Source: Aphanocapsa sp. GSE-SYN-MK-11-07L (lineage in GTDB: Bacteria; Cyanobacteriota; Cyanobacteriia; Thermosynechococcales; Thermosynechococcaceae). Taken from it: DNA of 37,189 nucleotides. Of the stretch, positions 17,584 to 26,045 are shown one piece after another. Made by a program: the position numbers and the translations under genes. The stretch spans positions 1 to 37,189 of the forward strand of contig JAHHGS010000115.1 in NCBI GenBank assembly GCA_019359715.1, written 5' to 3'. The notes beneath the pieces were generated by a model. It worked only from the letters and a program-made list of their open reading frames with translations. It was not told where the DNA came from and did no database searches. Each line of letters starts with the position of its first letter. Position 1 is the stretch's first letter.

Positions 17584-18888
17584 TTAGACAAACACGAGCG
17601 GCTTATTTTTGAGCGGTGCAAAGGCTTCTGAGTCGAATCGATAAAGGCTGGCCGGGCGACCTGCGCCGCGAGTGACTTTTTGACCCGTATCCTGCAAAAA
17701 GCCCAGCTTGAGTAAGCGAGTCCGAAAGTTAGAATAGTCGGCGAAATCTTCCCCTAAAACGGTGCTGTAGAGCTGATAGAGGTCGTTTAAGGTAAAGGTT
17801 TCGGGGAGTACCTCAAAGGCGATCGGGCTGTATTCCAGCTTGCTGCACAGCCGCTGATGCCCATAGGCCAAAATTTGCTGATGATTGAAGGCTAGGGTTG
17901 GCACTTGCTCTAACGGATACCAAATGGAACCACGATCGCGAATTAGCTCAACGGCCTCATAGCGAACTAAGGCAAAGTAGCTAATCGACAAATAGCGCTC
18001 TTCAGTGATCGGGGTTTTTCCAGGCTGGATCTGCGGGTTGCTAAAAGTGTAGAGCTGCTCTAGATAAAGATTTTGGACGCGAATTTTTTCCGACAGAATC
18101 CGATCGGCGGCGGCTTCCAGGGATTCTCCCTGCCGAACCAAAGTGCCCGGCAAGCACCATTCGCCTAAAAACGGAGCCTGATCCCGTTTGACGAGTAAAA
18201 CCAGCAAGCGATCGCGTTGGGTATCAACGGAGAAAATCACGTTATCGACGCCAACTCTAAAACTGGGTAGAGCGGGTGCAGACGGATTGGCGGCGTAGAG
18301 GTTTTCTTGCTGAATATAATTGGCGATGGCTGAAATTAAGCCTTGGGTGCTGCCCTGCTGACGATAGGCAGTGGAAGAAATTTCGGGGCCGGTAAAATCA
18401 GCGATCGTTAGCCTAGCGCCTTGAGATTTGAGCCAGGTCAGGTCAGACTCCACCAGTTGCACCCCTGGACGAGCCACAATCAGCAGCTTCACCTGCGGCA
18501 ATAATTTCTGAATTTGATACCAGTGCAGCATCGTTGCGATGACATCTGTCCCAACTACCAAGGTCAGGTCTGCCTTTGGCCAGCGTTGCCTGGCCGTTTC
18601 TACGGTTCGCAGGGTGCGCCAATCGCTCAGTTCTGGCTCCAGGGTCAGGTTAGAAGATTGATTTTGCAGGTGTTCAATTAGCAAACCCAACATGGCCTGT
18701 CGATGCAGCAGGGGAGTCTGCCCCTGCTTAAAAGGATTGTCTGCCGCCCAGACTGCGACTTGATCAAACTGCTGAGCCAGCCATTCTAAAATCGCCTGAT
18801 GAGCAAACGTGGGTGGATCAGCGCTGGTGCCAAACAGAGCCAGTCTCAGCATTGTCGTATTCGTTGAGGGCGAGATGAGACTTGCCAT
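17584..18888 (-). CDS. nadD: NadD nicotinate-nucleotide adenylyltransferase fused to an NrtR-like Nudix/winged-helix module
   Basis: Residues ~13-190 are a NadD nucleotidyltransferase: LFGTSADPPTFAHQAIL holds the T/HxGH nucleotide site (here TFAH, Gly to Ala), and ISSTAYRQQG is the ISSTxxR motif. NadD makes deamido-NAD from nicotinate mononucleotide and ATP. Residues ~210-340 are a Nudix fold with a broken box (LPGTLVRQGESLEAAADRIL then SEK): the second Gly is Thr, and the catalytic REUxEE reads RILSEK. Residues ~350-425 look like the winged helix of NrtR regulators. The downstream half may therefore sense an NAD metabolite and bind DNA or regulate NadD. GAAGG 5 bases before ATG 18888 favours that start; ATG 18852 gives the conserved MLRLALFG start. 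Confidence 0.85.
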   Translation of the reverse strand: MASLISPSTNTTMLRLALFGTSADPPTFAHQAILEWLAQQFDQVAVWAADNPFKQGQTPLLHRQAMLGLLIEHLQNQSSNLTLEPELSDWRTLRTVETARQRWPKADLTLVVGTDVIATMLHWYQIQKLLPQVKLLIVARPGVQLVESDLTWLKSQGARLTIADFTGPEISSTAYRQQGSTQGLISAIANYIQQENLYAANPSAPALPSFRVGVDNVIFSVDTQRDRLLVLLVKRDQAPFLGEWCLPGTLVRQGESLEAAADRILSEKIRVQNLYLEQLYTFSNPQIQPGKTPITEERYLSISYFALVRYEAVELIRDRGSIWYPLEQVPTLAFNHQQILAYGHQRLCSKLEYSPIAFEVLPETFTLNDLYQLYSTVLGEDFADYSNFRTRLLKLGFLQDTGQKVTRGAGRPASLYRFDSEAFAPLKNKPLVFV

Positions 18889-18962
18889 AAGCCTTCTGCC
18901 GTCAAGTTTAGCAAAGCGATAGCGATCAGGATTACAAGTGCTTTCTAGCTGGGGTCTGGAAA

Positions 18963-19286
18963 CTACTGTGACAGTTGGGCACCGTCAAGACTAGCTTTGC
19001 GACAAGCCAGCCGCTGCTCGGAAGGCAAGATTGTTTGATCGCTACAGGCTTGCCTCAACTGCACCGCCCTTGGTTGTGAGGTTGCCTTTTCAAACTGTTT
19101 GTAAGTCTCACTAAATAGAGTGTTGATAATACCAACGGTCATGGCTAACAAGCTGAAAGTAATTACCAGTTTGACCGCTACTTTTTGGGGAGACCGCGAT
19201 CGCTCTAACCGGCTGCCACAATGCGGACAAATAGGCGCGTGATTGCCAACCTGCTGATGGCAGGCAGGGCAGTTGATTGAAGCCAT
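18963..19286 (-). CDS. Zinc-ribbon single-pass membrane protein
   Basis: The 107-residue protein begins with two CxxC knuckles (CPACHQQVGNHAPICPHCGS) forming a zinc ribbon, then a basic stretch and one membrane helix (VKLVITFSLLAMTVGIINTL). A polar tail with two cysteines (CSDQTILPSEQRLACRK) follows, probably outside the cytoplasm. Proteins with this layout are common and of unknown function. It is separated from nadD by about 75 bases on the same strand and could be co-transcribed with it. Confidence 0.72.
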   Translation of the reverse strand: MASINCPACHQQVGNHAPICPHCGSRLERSRSPQKVAVKLVITFSLLAMTVGIINTLFSETYKQFEKATSQPRAVQLRQACSDQTILPSEQRLACRKASLDGAQLSQ

Positions 19287-19394
19287 AGAACGTATCTCAG
19301 GGAACGAATGAACTTAATGTTCACCCCTGATGCAGGTTTCATAGCAGCGATCGTAAAGTTCAGTGATTCCCCCTAAAACGCCAGTACGCTTTCA

Positions 19395-19429
19395 ACTGGA
19401 GAGGATAAGTAAGACCGATCCTCTCCAGT
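19395..19429 (-). terminator. Hairpin after the pirin gene
   Basis: ACTGGAGAGGAT (19395-19406) and ATCCTCTCCAGT (19418-19429) are a perfect 12-bp inverted repeat with an 11-base loop. It starts 4 bases beyond the pirin stop on the minus strand. There is no U tract, so termination efficiency is unclear. Confidence 0.65.
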
Positions 19430-19433
19430 AAAT

Positions 19434-20138
19434 TTAAGCAACCATATCAAACAACAGGACTTCCGATCCGGCAGCGGTTGCTTGCAGCTTAATCAGCGAT
19501 TCTTGATCAACTGCGGCCCCGTCGCCAGCGGTAAGGGTTTGATCATTCACCTGCACCGATCCACGCGCCACTTGCAGCCAAGCAACTCTACCTGGAGCCA
19601 GGGTGTAGCTGACTGACTCACCTTGCTGCAAAGCAGCGGCGTAAAAATCAACGTTTTGGTGAATCGTGATCGAACCGTCTCGACCGTCACGAGAACCAAC
19701 CAGCCGGAGCTGACCGCGTTTTTCTGCTGCGGTAAACGTTTTTTGCTCGTAGCCGGGTGCAATTCCGTTTTGCTCTGGCAGAATCCAAATTTGCAGGAAA
19801 TGAACGGGTTCAGTTTTAGAAGCGTTGAATTCACTATGGCGAATGCCGGTGCCAGCCGACATCCGCTGCACATCACCAGGGCGAATGACCGAGCCAGTGC
19901 CGATGCTGTCTTTATGCTCTAGGGCACCTTCCAGCACATAGGAAATAATTTCCATGTCTTTGTGCCCGTGAGTATTAAAGCCCTGACCGGGAGCTACTTT
20001 GTCTTCATTGATCACCCGCAGATCGGCGAATCCGATCTGGTTTGGGTCGTAATATTCGCCAAAGGAAAACGTATGCCGGCTATCGAGCCAGCCAAAGTTA
20101 GCTGTGCCTCTGGCCTGGGCGGGTCGAATCGTAATCAT
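19434..20138 (-). CDS. Pirin-family cupin protein (YhhW-like)
   Basis: The 234-residue bicupin begins [20 protein letters not shown] and carries [18 protein letters not shown] and [10 protein letters not shown], the His/His/Glu and His ligands of the pirin metal site. Some bacterial pirins are quercetin 2,3-dioxygenases; others bind partner proteins. Here the natural substrate is unknown. AGGAGG lies 8 bases upstream of the ATG, a strong ribosome-binding site. The gene diverges from a LysR regulator across a 149-base spacer with a candidate operator, implying that LysR controls it. Confidence 0.9.
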   Translation of the reverse strand: MITIRPAQARGTANFGWLDSRHTFSFGEYYDPNQIGFADLRVINEDKVAPGQGFNTHGHKDMEIISYVLEGALEHKDSIGTGSVIRPGDVQRMSAGTGIRHSEFNASKTEPVHFLQIWILPEQNGIAPGYEQKTFTAAEKRGQLRLVGSRDGRDGSITIHQNVDFYAAALQQGESVSYTLAPGRVAWLQVARGSVQVNDQTLTAGDGAAVDQESLIKLQATAAGSEVLLFDMVA

Positions 20139-20208
20139 GGCAGGGGCCTCCTAAGTGCAGTCGGCGAATTGCTCTCAACACTACTATTATGAATTGAGTC
20201 CACAAAAA

Positions 20209-20240
20209 AGACAATATACTAAAATATAAACACATTGTCT
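20209..20240. promoter_or_regulatory. Candidate LysR operator between pirin and lysR genes
   Basis: AGACAAT (20209-20215) and ATTGTCT (20234-20240) form a perfect 7-bp inverted repeat separated by 18 AT-rich bases. LysR-type regulators usually bind interrupted dyads of this kind in the spacer between their own gene and a divergent target. The dyad is about 50-80 bases from each start codon. Confidence 0.5.
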
Positions 20241-20287
20241 CTATCTGTTCTACAATCTTCGGTCAGTCAATCTAGCATTTAGCAACG

Positions 20288-21208
20288 ATGAATAAGTTTG
20301 AACAAATGCGGGCTTTTGCTCAAGTGGTGGAGTCGGGCGGATTTGCGGCCGCAGCTCGCAGCATGGGGCTATCGCGATCGGCGGTCAATAAGCTGGTGAT
20401 TGGATTAGAAAACGAATTGGGCGTGCAACTGCTGCACCGCAGTACGCGGGTGGTCAGTCCAACCGAAACTGGGTTGGCGTTTTATGACCGCTGCCTGGAG
20501 ATTTTAGCCAGCCTGGCAGAAGCAGAGCGCTCAGTCACGCAGCTTCATGCTGAGCCAAAAGGACGGCTATGGGTCAATGCACCAATGACCTTCGGCACAA
20601 TGTACTTGGCCCCTGCCTTGGCAGATTTTCTGGTGCAGTATCCCGACCTCCAAATGCAACTGACGCTCAGCGATCGGTTTATTAACCCAATTGAAGAAGG
20701 CTTTGATGTCACCGTCCGGATCGCAGAACCGCGACTGATCGCCAGTTTAATTGTCCAACCCTTGGCCCCCGCCCAGCGCCTCCTCTGCGCTGCCCCAGCT
20801 TACTTGGCCACCCACGGCATTCCCACCCACCCCAATCAACTGCGCTCCCATTCCTGCTTACACTACGGACAAATTGCTGTCGATAACCAGTGGGCCCTCA
20901 CAGGAGCAGATGGCGAACATGCGATTCGAGTCCAAGGTCTACTCTGCTCTAACAATGGCGAGGCGCTCAGAGATGCGGCAATTCAAGGGCTGGGAATTAC
21001 TTTACTGCCCAGATTTATTGTGGCGGTAGCCCTCCAGCAGGGCAGACTGCAAATTGTGCTACCAGACTATCAACCGACTGAGCTTTCGATTGATCTGCTT
21101 TATCCGGTTAATCGACACCTCTCGACTAAAATTCGCCTAGTAGTTGACTTTCTGCGCCAACGCTTTGGATCGCAATTCGGCCCCAGCAACCATACCCCAC
21201 GGTTATAG
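20288..21208 (+). CDS. LysR-family transcriptional regulator
   Basis: The 306-residue protein starts MNKFEQMRAFAQVVESGGFAAAARSMGLSRSAVNKLV, the LysR winged helix-turn-helix, followed by a linker helix and a periplasmic-binding-protein-like effector domain (residues ~90-295, RLWVNAPMTFGTMYLAPAL). The RSAVNKLVIGLENELGVQLLHRSTR pattern is that of the CrgA/AaeR subgroup. Effector unknown. It is divergent from the pirin gene, which is its most likely target; a redox or aromatic-aldehyde signal is possible by analogy but not shown. Confidence 0.92.
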   Translation: MNKFEQMRAFAQVVESGGFAAAARSMGLSRSAVNKLVIGLENELGVQLLHRSTRVVSPTETGLAFYDRCLEILASLAEAERSVTQLHAEPKGRLWVNAPMTFGTMYLAPALADFLVQYPDLQMQLTLSDRFINPIEEGFDVTVRIAEPRLIASLIVQPLAPAQRLLCAAPAYLATHGIPTHPNQLRSHSCLHYGQIAVDNQWALTGADGEHAIRVQGLLCSNNGEALRDAAIQGLGITLLPRFIVAVALQQGRLQIVLPDYQPTELSIDLLYPVNRHLSTKIRLVVDFLRQRFGSQFGPSNHTPRL

Positions 21209-21327
21209 CCAGCCAACCTGATCGTCATTTTTGCCTTTGGCACAAACTCTATGTGCGATCGCCAGAGGAATGCGTTAGATTCAGTGGTTAGATCAATGCT
21301 TAGCTCAACGCCATTTCTAGCCTTGCC

Positions 21328-22107
21328 ATGCACCTGACGGTTTCCCACTTGCACAAGCAGTTTCCTTCTCAAAAAGGAATTGTGGTGGCACTCAAAGATA
21401 TTAATCTGCACGTTGAAGAAAAGGAGTTTGTCTGTGCCGTTGGGGCGTCTGGTTCAGGTAAATCTACCCTACTGCGCCTAATTGCCGGGCTAGACCTGCC
21501 GACCGCCGGGGAAATTTTAGTCGATGGCGTACCCGTGACTGGCCCAGGCGCAGACCGGGGGATGATTTTTCAAAGTTATACCCTCTATCCCTGGCTGAGC
21601 GTGGCCAAGAATGTTGGCTTTGGCTTAAGGCTGCGGGGGCTAAGCCAGCGGGTGATTCAAGAGCAAGTCTCCTACTACCTGGATGTGGTTGGGCTGTCTA
21701 AGTTTGCCCAAGCTCTGCCCAGAGAGCTATCTGGCGGGATGAAGCAACGGGTAGCGATCGCCCGTGCCCTTGTCTCTCAGCCGAAAATTTTGCTGATGGA
21801 TGAACCCTTTGGAGCGCTAGATGTCCAGACCAAAGAAAAAATGCAGTTGTTTTTAGTTGATCTGTGGCAACGCACCGGTACCACGATTTTTATGATCACC
21901 CACGATGTCGAAGAAGCCGTGTTTCTGGGAGAGCGAATCTACGTCCTGAGTGCCCATCCTGGTACCGTCAAAGCCGAAATTAATTTGGCGGACTTACCCA
22001 GCGAACCAACCTATCAGGTCAAGCGTAACCTGATCTTTCAGGGCTACAAGGATAAGCTGCTCGATCTATTGCGCGATCAAGAGGCGATCAATGACAGTAT
22101 TCCATGA
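21328..22107 (+). CDS. ABC transporter ATPase, nitrate/sulfonate/taurine type
   Basis: The 259-residue ATPase has Walker A (GASGSGKST), Q-loop (MIFQSYTLYPWLSV), signature (LSGGMKQRVAIARAL), Walker B (ILLMDEPFGALD) and H-loop (ITHDVEEAVFLG). MIFQSYTLYPWLSVAKNVGFGL is characteristic of the TauB/SsuB/NrtD group that serves nitrate, sulfonate or nucleobase-precursor importers. No permease or binding-protein gene is adjacent on either side, so it is an orphan here and must pair with membrane subunits encoded elsewhere. The substrate cannot be deduced. Confidence 0.88.
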   Translation: MHLTVSHLHKQFPSQKGIVVALKDINLHVEEKEFVCAVGASGSGKSTLLRLIAGLDLPTAGEILVDGVPVTGPGADRGMIFQSYTLYPWLSVAKNVGFGLRLRGLSQRVIQEQVSYYLDVVGLSKFAQALPRELSGGMKQRVAIARALVSQPKILLMDEPFGALDVQTKEKMQLFLVDLWQRTGTTIFMITHDVEEAVFLGERIYVLSAHPGTVKAEINLADLPSEPTYQVKRNLIFQGYKDKLLDLLRDQEAINDSIP

Positions 22108-22157
22108 TTCAGACCAATCATTAGCCGGATGGCAGTATGTCCCGAAAACATTAGAAA

Positions 22158-22709
22158 TCAGGAAAAATTCCCCCGTCGTTTGCGGGCTTCCATCGCTTTT
22201 TCCAATACATCTAACAAGCCCGGCGCTTCTTCTTGAATCGTCAGCAGCAACCGCTCTCCCACTTCTACCTCGGCTGGATCTCGCCCGGAGTCCATCACTT
22301 TTTGGAGCCGAGGCATGGCAATGTTGTCTACCGTTTCGACTAAACCACTTAAACAGCGAAAGAACTGACGCTCAGTCAAGGTGGCATCTTCGATCGGAAA
22401 TTCAATCATCGCCCGCACTTCGCCATCACTTGGATCGTACTCCCACTGCAACATTTTGGTTTCCCAAGAGATGCTGAGCATGGTTTCCAAAATCGCTTCC
22501 TTGTAGCGATGCGTTTTTACCCCGGCCAAAATCTCTGGCGCAAAGAGCTTCAAAAATTCTCCGTTCTCATCAAGCTGAATCACAATCAAAAATTGCTCGA
22601 CACTGCTCGACTCAACCCCGGTCATAATCTGGGCATCCGTCTCGTTGAGGCTATATTTCAACCCCTGGTTGTCTAGATAGGTAGCAATTTGTCGCAGGTT
22701 CACACTCAT
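22158..22709 (-). CDS. YbjN-domain protein
   Basis: The 183-residue protein begins MSVNLRQIATYLDNQGLKYSL and shows the alternating strands of the YbjN fold (QFLIVIQLDENGEFLKLFAPE, MLQWEYDPSDGEVRAMIEFP, LTERQFFRCLSGLVETVD). Its carboxy terminus is a charged helix (VLEKAMEARKRRGNFS). The domain resembles type III secretion chaperones and is widespread in cyanobacteria without an assigned role. It is convergent with the ABC ATPase gene, 50 bases apart. Confidence 0.75.
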   Translation of the reverse strand: MSVNLRQIATYLDNQGLKYSLNETDAQIMTGVESSSVEQFLIVIQLDENGEFLKLFAPEILAGVKTHRYKEAILETMLSISWETKMLQWEYDPSDGEVRAMIEFPIEDATLTERQFFRCLSGLVETVDNIAMPRLQKVMDSGRDPAEVEVGERLLLTIQEEAPGLLDVLEKAMEARKRRGNFS

Positions 22710-22980
22710 CAGGGCATCCTCACTAGCGTTGAGAGAGCGATTATTTTATGGACTGGTATCTAGCATTGTCTTGAACGATGCGGGCAAAAACACGCACGAT
22801 TTAGACCCAACCCCCTTCCGATTAACAAGAGACCAGGTTAATTACGAAGGCGCTTTCTCTTACCTTAAACTTTGGACTTTGAGATTTGCTAATAGCCTAA
22901 ACTTAGTATCTTTTGTCTGCCAACTTATTTCACCCAAAGACGACAAAAGCAAAGAAACTGATACCAACCTTAGTCAACTA
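22710..22980. other. Gene-free spacer
   Basis: An 85-codon plus-strand frame runs through it, but its composition is not protein-like, it has no ribosome-binding site, and it ends inside the hairpin repeat that follows. I see no supported gene. Confidence 0.5.
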
Positions 22981-23008
22981 CCCTAAGCCGCTAACGCTGA
23001 GCTTAGGG
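22981..23008. repeat. Hairpin repeat, copy A
   Basis: CCCTAAGC (22981-22988) and GCTTAGGG (23001-23008) form an 8-bp stem with a 12-base loop CGCTAACGCTGA. A relative with a changed base pair in the stem lies at 23348-23374 in the same orientation. On the minus strand it directly follows the stop of the presumed tnpB tail, a position where IS605-type elements carry their structured end RNA. Confidence 0.6.
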
Positions 23009-23233
23009 CTTGCAATTCAAGTTCCCGTTTCCGAGCAGACTGCAATAGGCTGATTGACCGCAGCCCAAAGTGTTTAGTTTTTTTGCAAGGAGCAACCACA
23101 TCGTGTTCTCGTCCCTCTCTCCCAGAAAGCGCATTGCTTCCGAAACTGTATCCCCTGTAGTGCGTAGTCCTGCAGGTCGTGCCTTTGTTAAAGGAGTGGG
23201 CTTGTCTATGGGTTCGATTGTACCAAAAAACAC
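23003..23233 (-). pseudogene. Possible tnpB carboxy-terminal remnant
   Basis: The 76-codon minus-strand frame contains ARPAGLRTTGDTVSEAMRF and LGERDENTMW. The GD-then-variable-tail pattern resembles what follows the zinc finger in TnpB proteins of IS200/IS605 elements in cyanobacteria. The zinc-finger cysteines and the RuvC-like core are not present upstream, where an in-frame stop occurs. The call relies on pattern memory; an unrelated relic cannot be ruled out. Confidence 0.25.
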
Positions 23234-23261
23234 TCTGTCAGTGGCAAAGATTATGTGTCAA

Positions 23262-23400
23262 TCTACGCGGTATCGAACGTTCGGCTGAGCTGTTCGGCGA
23301 GCGCTTACAGTCGAAGCCTCACGCCGAAGTCTTGTCGAAGCATCCCTCCCTACGCCGCTTTGCTGAGCGTAGGGTCTTTCGGAGAATCCGATGAAGGCGG
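23262..23400. repeat. Short-repeat cluster with hairpin copy B
   Basis: The segment is made of GTCGAAG/GCCGAAG and CGGCTGAG units. It contains a hairpin CCCTACGC (23348-23355) / GCGTAGGG (23367-23374) with loop CGCTTTGCTGA. Compared with copy A, one stem pair changed from A-T to C-G while pairing is kept. It lies about 60 bases beyond the stop of the DUF3352 gene and could act as its terminator. Confidence 0.6.
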
Positions 23401-23434
23401 GGCAAGCAATCTTAATTTTCGGTTGAGCACTGCC

Positions 23435-25054
23435 TTACTGGGCAGACTCAAACTGGAGACGAATATCGTAGCGGCTGCTCCAATTTGTGGGGCTGCTGGC
23501 TGTAATCCCAATCCCAGTTACGCCTTGAGTCGTTTTACGCAGGTTGGAACCTGGCTTGGGCAAGATCGGATTTCGAGCCAACTGAGCAAAGGTACCCGGC
23601 AAATTAAAAAAGAACTGGCTGCTGATGGCGCTCAGACTAGAACGAGTCACCGTTTGAAATGGGGATGCATTAGCTAAGCTTGCCTTAGGTTTAGGCACAA
23701 ATTGGTCAGTGATGCTACCGCCAAAGGTAAAAAATGCAGTTTTATTCGCTAGCCAGCCGCGACTGGCCAGCGGTATTGTGGGCGGCACTTTCCAGGTAAC
23801 GAGGGTGCCATTGTCGGTTTTTTCCTTGCTGACAATGTAGCGCAGGCGATCGCTAGCAATTTGATCCAGTTTAGCCAGAGATTTTTCAGCCCTGGTTTGA
23901 TCATTCGCTTGGGCAAGGATGATCATCCCAGTATTCTGAACCCCTTTACCCTTCGTCGGCAGCAATGCTACCCCGAACTCACCCGTCATCCAAGGGGCAA
24001 ATTCGCGGTCAAAATCAAGCCCTGTACTCGTATTGAACTGATCTCTAAGCCGACGCGGCAAGTCACTGTAGGGCAAATTGCTGCCTTGAAGATAGTTTTG
24101 CCAAACCTGCTGAAAATTACCGATTGCAAACATCGACAGGCTATCTGATGGCAGGCGCTGGGCAATTTTCTCTCCGCCGCTGGCTTGGGCTAATTGCCCC
24201 GGACTGATCGGATTCAGCCAAAGCGCACTGCTCATCCGGATCGCCTGGGACTCTAGGTTGAAATTGGCAACCAGCCCCTGATACTCTAGGGCTTGGCTGG
24301 GAGACGGCAATGGCGATGCTCCAGTGGGAGTGAGGGTTGTTTGAGCGATCGCCGTTGGCAAATTCAGGTAAATCTGCGCGAAGGGTTGTCCCGCTTCAAT
24401 TTGACTGAGCGCCTGCGGATAGCGGGCAATTTGGGCCAGAGAAGGTTGACCCTGCTGGGTGTCGATCGCCTGCTCCATCAGCTTGGGGCCAGAGGTAATA
24501 AGCACAAATTTGTTACTGACGACAGTGACGGCGTAAGGATGGGCCGCTTGGGGGCCAGTTTGCTGAATCGTGACTCCCTTGTAAGTGCGGTTGGCCAAGC
24601 TTGTGCTGCCCAACCGAGACAGTACGGTTTGGGCGGCGGCCAGATTGGCGATCGGCAGCACCCACATTTGCAGAGACTGTTTGGCTTCGCTAGCCGTGGC
24701 CGCACTGATCGGAATCAGGGCTAGGGTCGCCTGCTGCCCAATCCAGGGCTGAATGTCTTTGCTGTAGTCCAGACCGCGATCGCTAAAAAACTGAGTTTGC
24801 CAGGCTTGCAGTTTGTCAGCAATCATCTGCTGGGTCTGGCGGGTTCCTAGCTGTCGCAGTCGCTGCCACTGGGCAGGATCAGTTGAAACAGAAACAGTCA
24901 TCACAGCAGACTGAGGAATCAGCTCTGTCCCGGCGGGCATTAACTCTTGGAGGGTGCGATTTGAGTTGAGCCAAACTAAAGCTCCGACACTGCCAACAAT
25001 CAATAAACCAGCTCCGCCCAAAGCTAAGATTAATAGTTTTGGCTTCACACGCAT
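23435..25054 (-). CDS. DUF3352 membrane-anchored protein
   Basis: From the ATG at 25054 (GGAG 9 bases upstream) the protein has 539 residues; a start at 25132 would add 26 poorly conserved-looking residues. MRVKPKLLILALGGAGLLIVGSVGALVWLNS is an amino-terminal membrane anchor. The large extracytoplasmic part matches the DUF3352 pattern: LMPAGTELIPQSAVMTVSVST, IQPWIGQQATLALIPIS, FAPWMTGEFGVALLPT and SSPTNWSSRYDIRLQFES. The family is common in cyanobacteria, with no known activity. It is monocistronic, preceded by a 250-base regulatory spacer. Confidence 0.8.
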   Translation of the reverse strand: MRVKPKLLILALGGAGLLIVGSVGALVWLNSNRTLQELMPAGTELIPQSAVMTVSVSTDPAQWQRLRQLGTRQTQQMIADKLQAWQTQFFSDRGLDYSKDIQPWIGQQATLALIPISAATASEAKQSLQMWVLPIANLAAAQTVLSRLGSTSLANRTYKGVTIQQTGPQAAHPYAVTVVSNKFVLITSGPKLMEQAIDTQQGQPSLAQIARYPQALSQIEAGQPFAQIYLNLPTAIAQTTLTPTGASPLPSPSQALEYQGLVANFNLESQAIRMSSALWLNPISPGQLAQASGGEKIAQRLPSDSLSMFAIGNFQQVWQNYLQGSNLPYSDLPRRLRDQFNTSTGLDFDREFAPWMTGEFGVALLPTKGKGVQNTGMIILAQANDQTRAEKSLAKLDQIASDRLRYIVSKEKTDNGTLVTWKVPPTIPLASRGWLANKTAFFTFGGSITDQFVPKPKASLANASPFQTVTRSSLSAISSQFFFNLPGTFAQLARNPILPKPGSNLRKTTQGVTGIGITASSPTNWSSRYDIRLQFESAQ

Positions 25055-25270
25055 TCTCTGAACTCCACTGGTTTTCAATAAATACCGTACAGCATTAAGT
25101 CTCCTAATTCTGGTTCTAGCACTATCGCCCACAGGTTGGGGACAGATTATTTTTCAGTCTGGATGCGGTCTACCCTGTCTTAGGTTCGATGACGATCGCC
25201 CTGATCGCCGCTTCACAAAGCCCCTAAATTTCACAAATCAGATCAGAGTGCGATATACATTGTTAAAGTC

Positions 25271-25295
25271 AAACAGATCTTTAATAAACAGATCT
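25271..25295 (+). promoter_or_regulatory. Tandem AAACAGATCT repeats
   Basis: AAACAGATCT is present at 25271-25280 and 25286-25295 (15-base period), both followed by TTAA/TAAA, in an AT-rich spacer about 90 bases before the downstream start codon. Each repeat holds the palindrome AGATCT. It may be an operator for the gene at 25384 or for the divergent DUF3352 gene. Confidence 0.35.
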
Positions 25296-25383
25296 TAAAT
25301 AAGTTGTGGATGGCACATTTAATTGTTGCACCCACACAACTTATCCCTATAGCAGAGGATGTGGCCGCAGTGAGGGGCTGAAC

Positions 25384-25983
25384 ATGAATCAGCAAGAATT
25401 AGAAGCGATTTTACAAGATGCCTTTCGAGCCTGCGAACTCGCTGGATTGCCCCTCAACACCACTCAGCAAGAAATTTTGCTGCACCGACTGGAGTCATCT
25501 TTTTTTAAAGACCTTGCTGACGCCGAGAATCCGCTAGATGCCCTCAGTGCCGCCGAAAGACAAGCATTGATTGAGTATGTCACCCGTTGTGACCAAAACA
25601 ACCTCGATTGGAAAGCCCAATTGCTGAATAATTGGCTGCAAGGTCTGCCTTCGGGTGACGTTCAATTTATCCGCGATCGCTGCGGTTTGCAGTGGCTAGA
25701 GCAGGTGAGGCCGGTTCACTTGGCAGCCTACGCCGATGACCAAGCGGTCAGAGTCAAACTCGGCGATCGACTAGAAGTGGCTAGCTCACTCTGGGAGTGG
25801 GTACCGGAAGCCCAGTCCGATGGGCAAGAATGGTACGGCTGTACCGTCATTCGGGTGTTTGATGACAGCGAAGCAGAGGCGAGTTATCCTGGCTGCACTG
25901 TGCGAATGGCAAATGGATTGGAATACGACATTCACGGTATGTATGAGTGGAACCGAGGCAATTGGCGCTGGAATCAAAGTTAA
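25384..25983 (+). CDS. Hypothetical protein, 199 residues
   Basis: The start is taken at ATG 25384 (MNQQELEAILQDAFRACELAG), after a purine-rich GAGGGG 7 bases upstream. An upstream in-frame start at 25306 gives an unlikely cysteine-rich leader. Residues 1-120 are helical. Residues ~130-199 form a small beta domain rich in Trp/Tyr (LEVASSLWEWVPEAQSDGQ, YGCTVIRVFDD, CTVRMANGLEYDIHGMYEW) that looks like an SH3-like barrel. I do not recognise the family. It may be in one transcript with the exonuclease gene 62 bases downstream. Confidence 0.65.
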   Translation: MNQQELEAILQDAFRACELAGLPLNTTQQEILLHRLESSFFKDLADAENPLDALSAAERQALIEYVTRCDQNNLDWKAQLLNNWLQGLPSGDVQFIRDRCGLQWLEQVRPVHLAAYADDQAVRVKLGDRLEVASSLWEWVPEAQSDGQEWYGCTVIRVFDDSEAEASYPGCTVRMANGLEYDIHGMYEWNRGNWRWNQS

Positions 25984-26045
25984 CAAACCATTTGCAAGTC
26001 AACACTCTGAATTAAAATCGCTGAGGTGATCAACCCCAACTTGCC

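Noticed and set aside
22729-22986. 85-codon plus-strand frame
   Set aside because: No ribosome-binding site, weak composition, ends inside the hairpin repeat.
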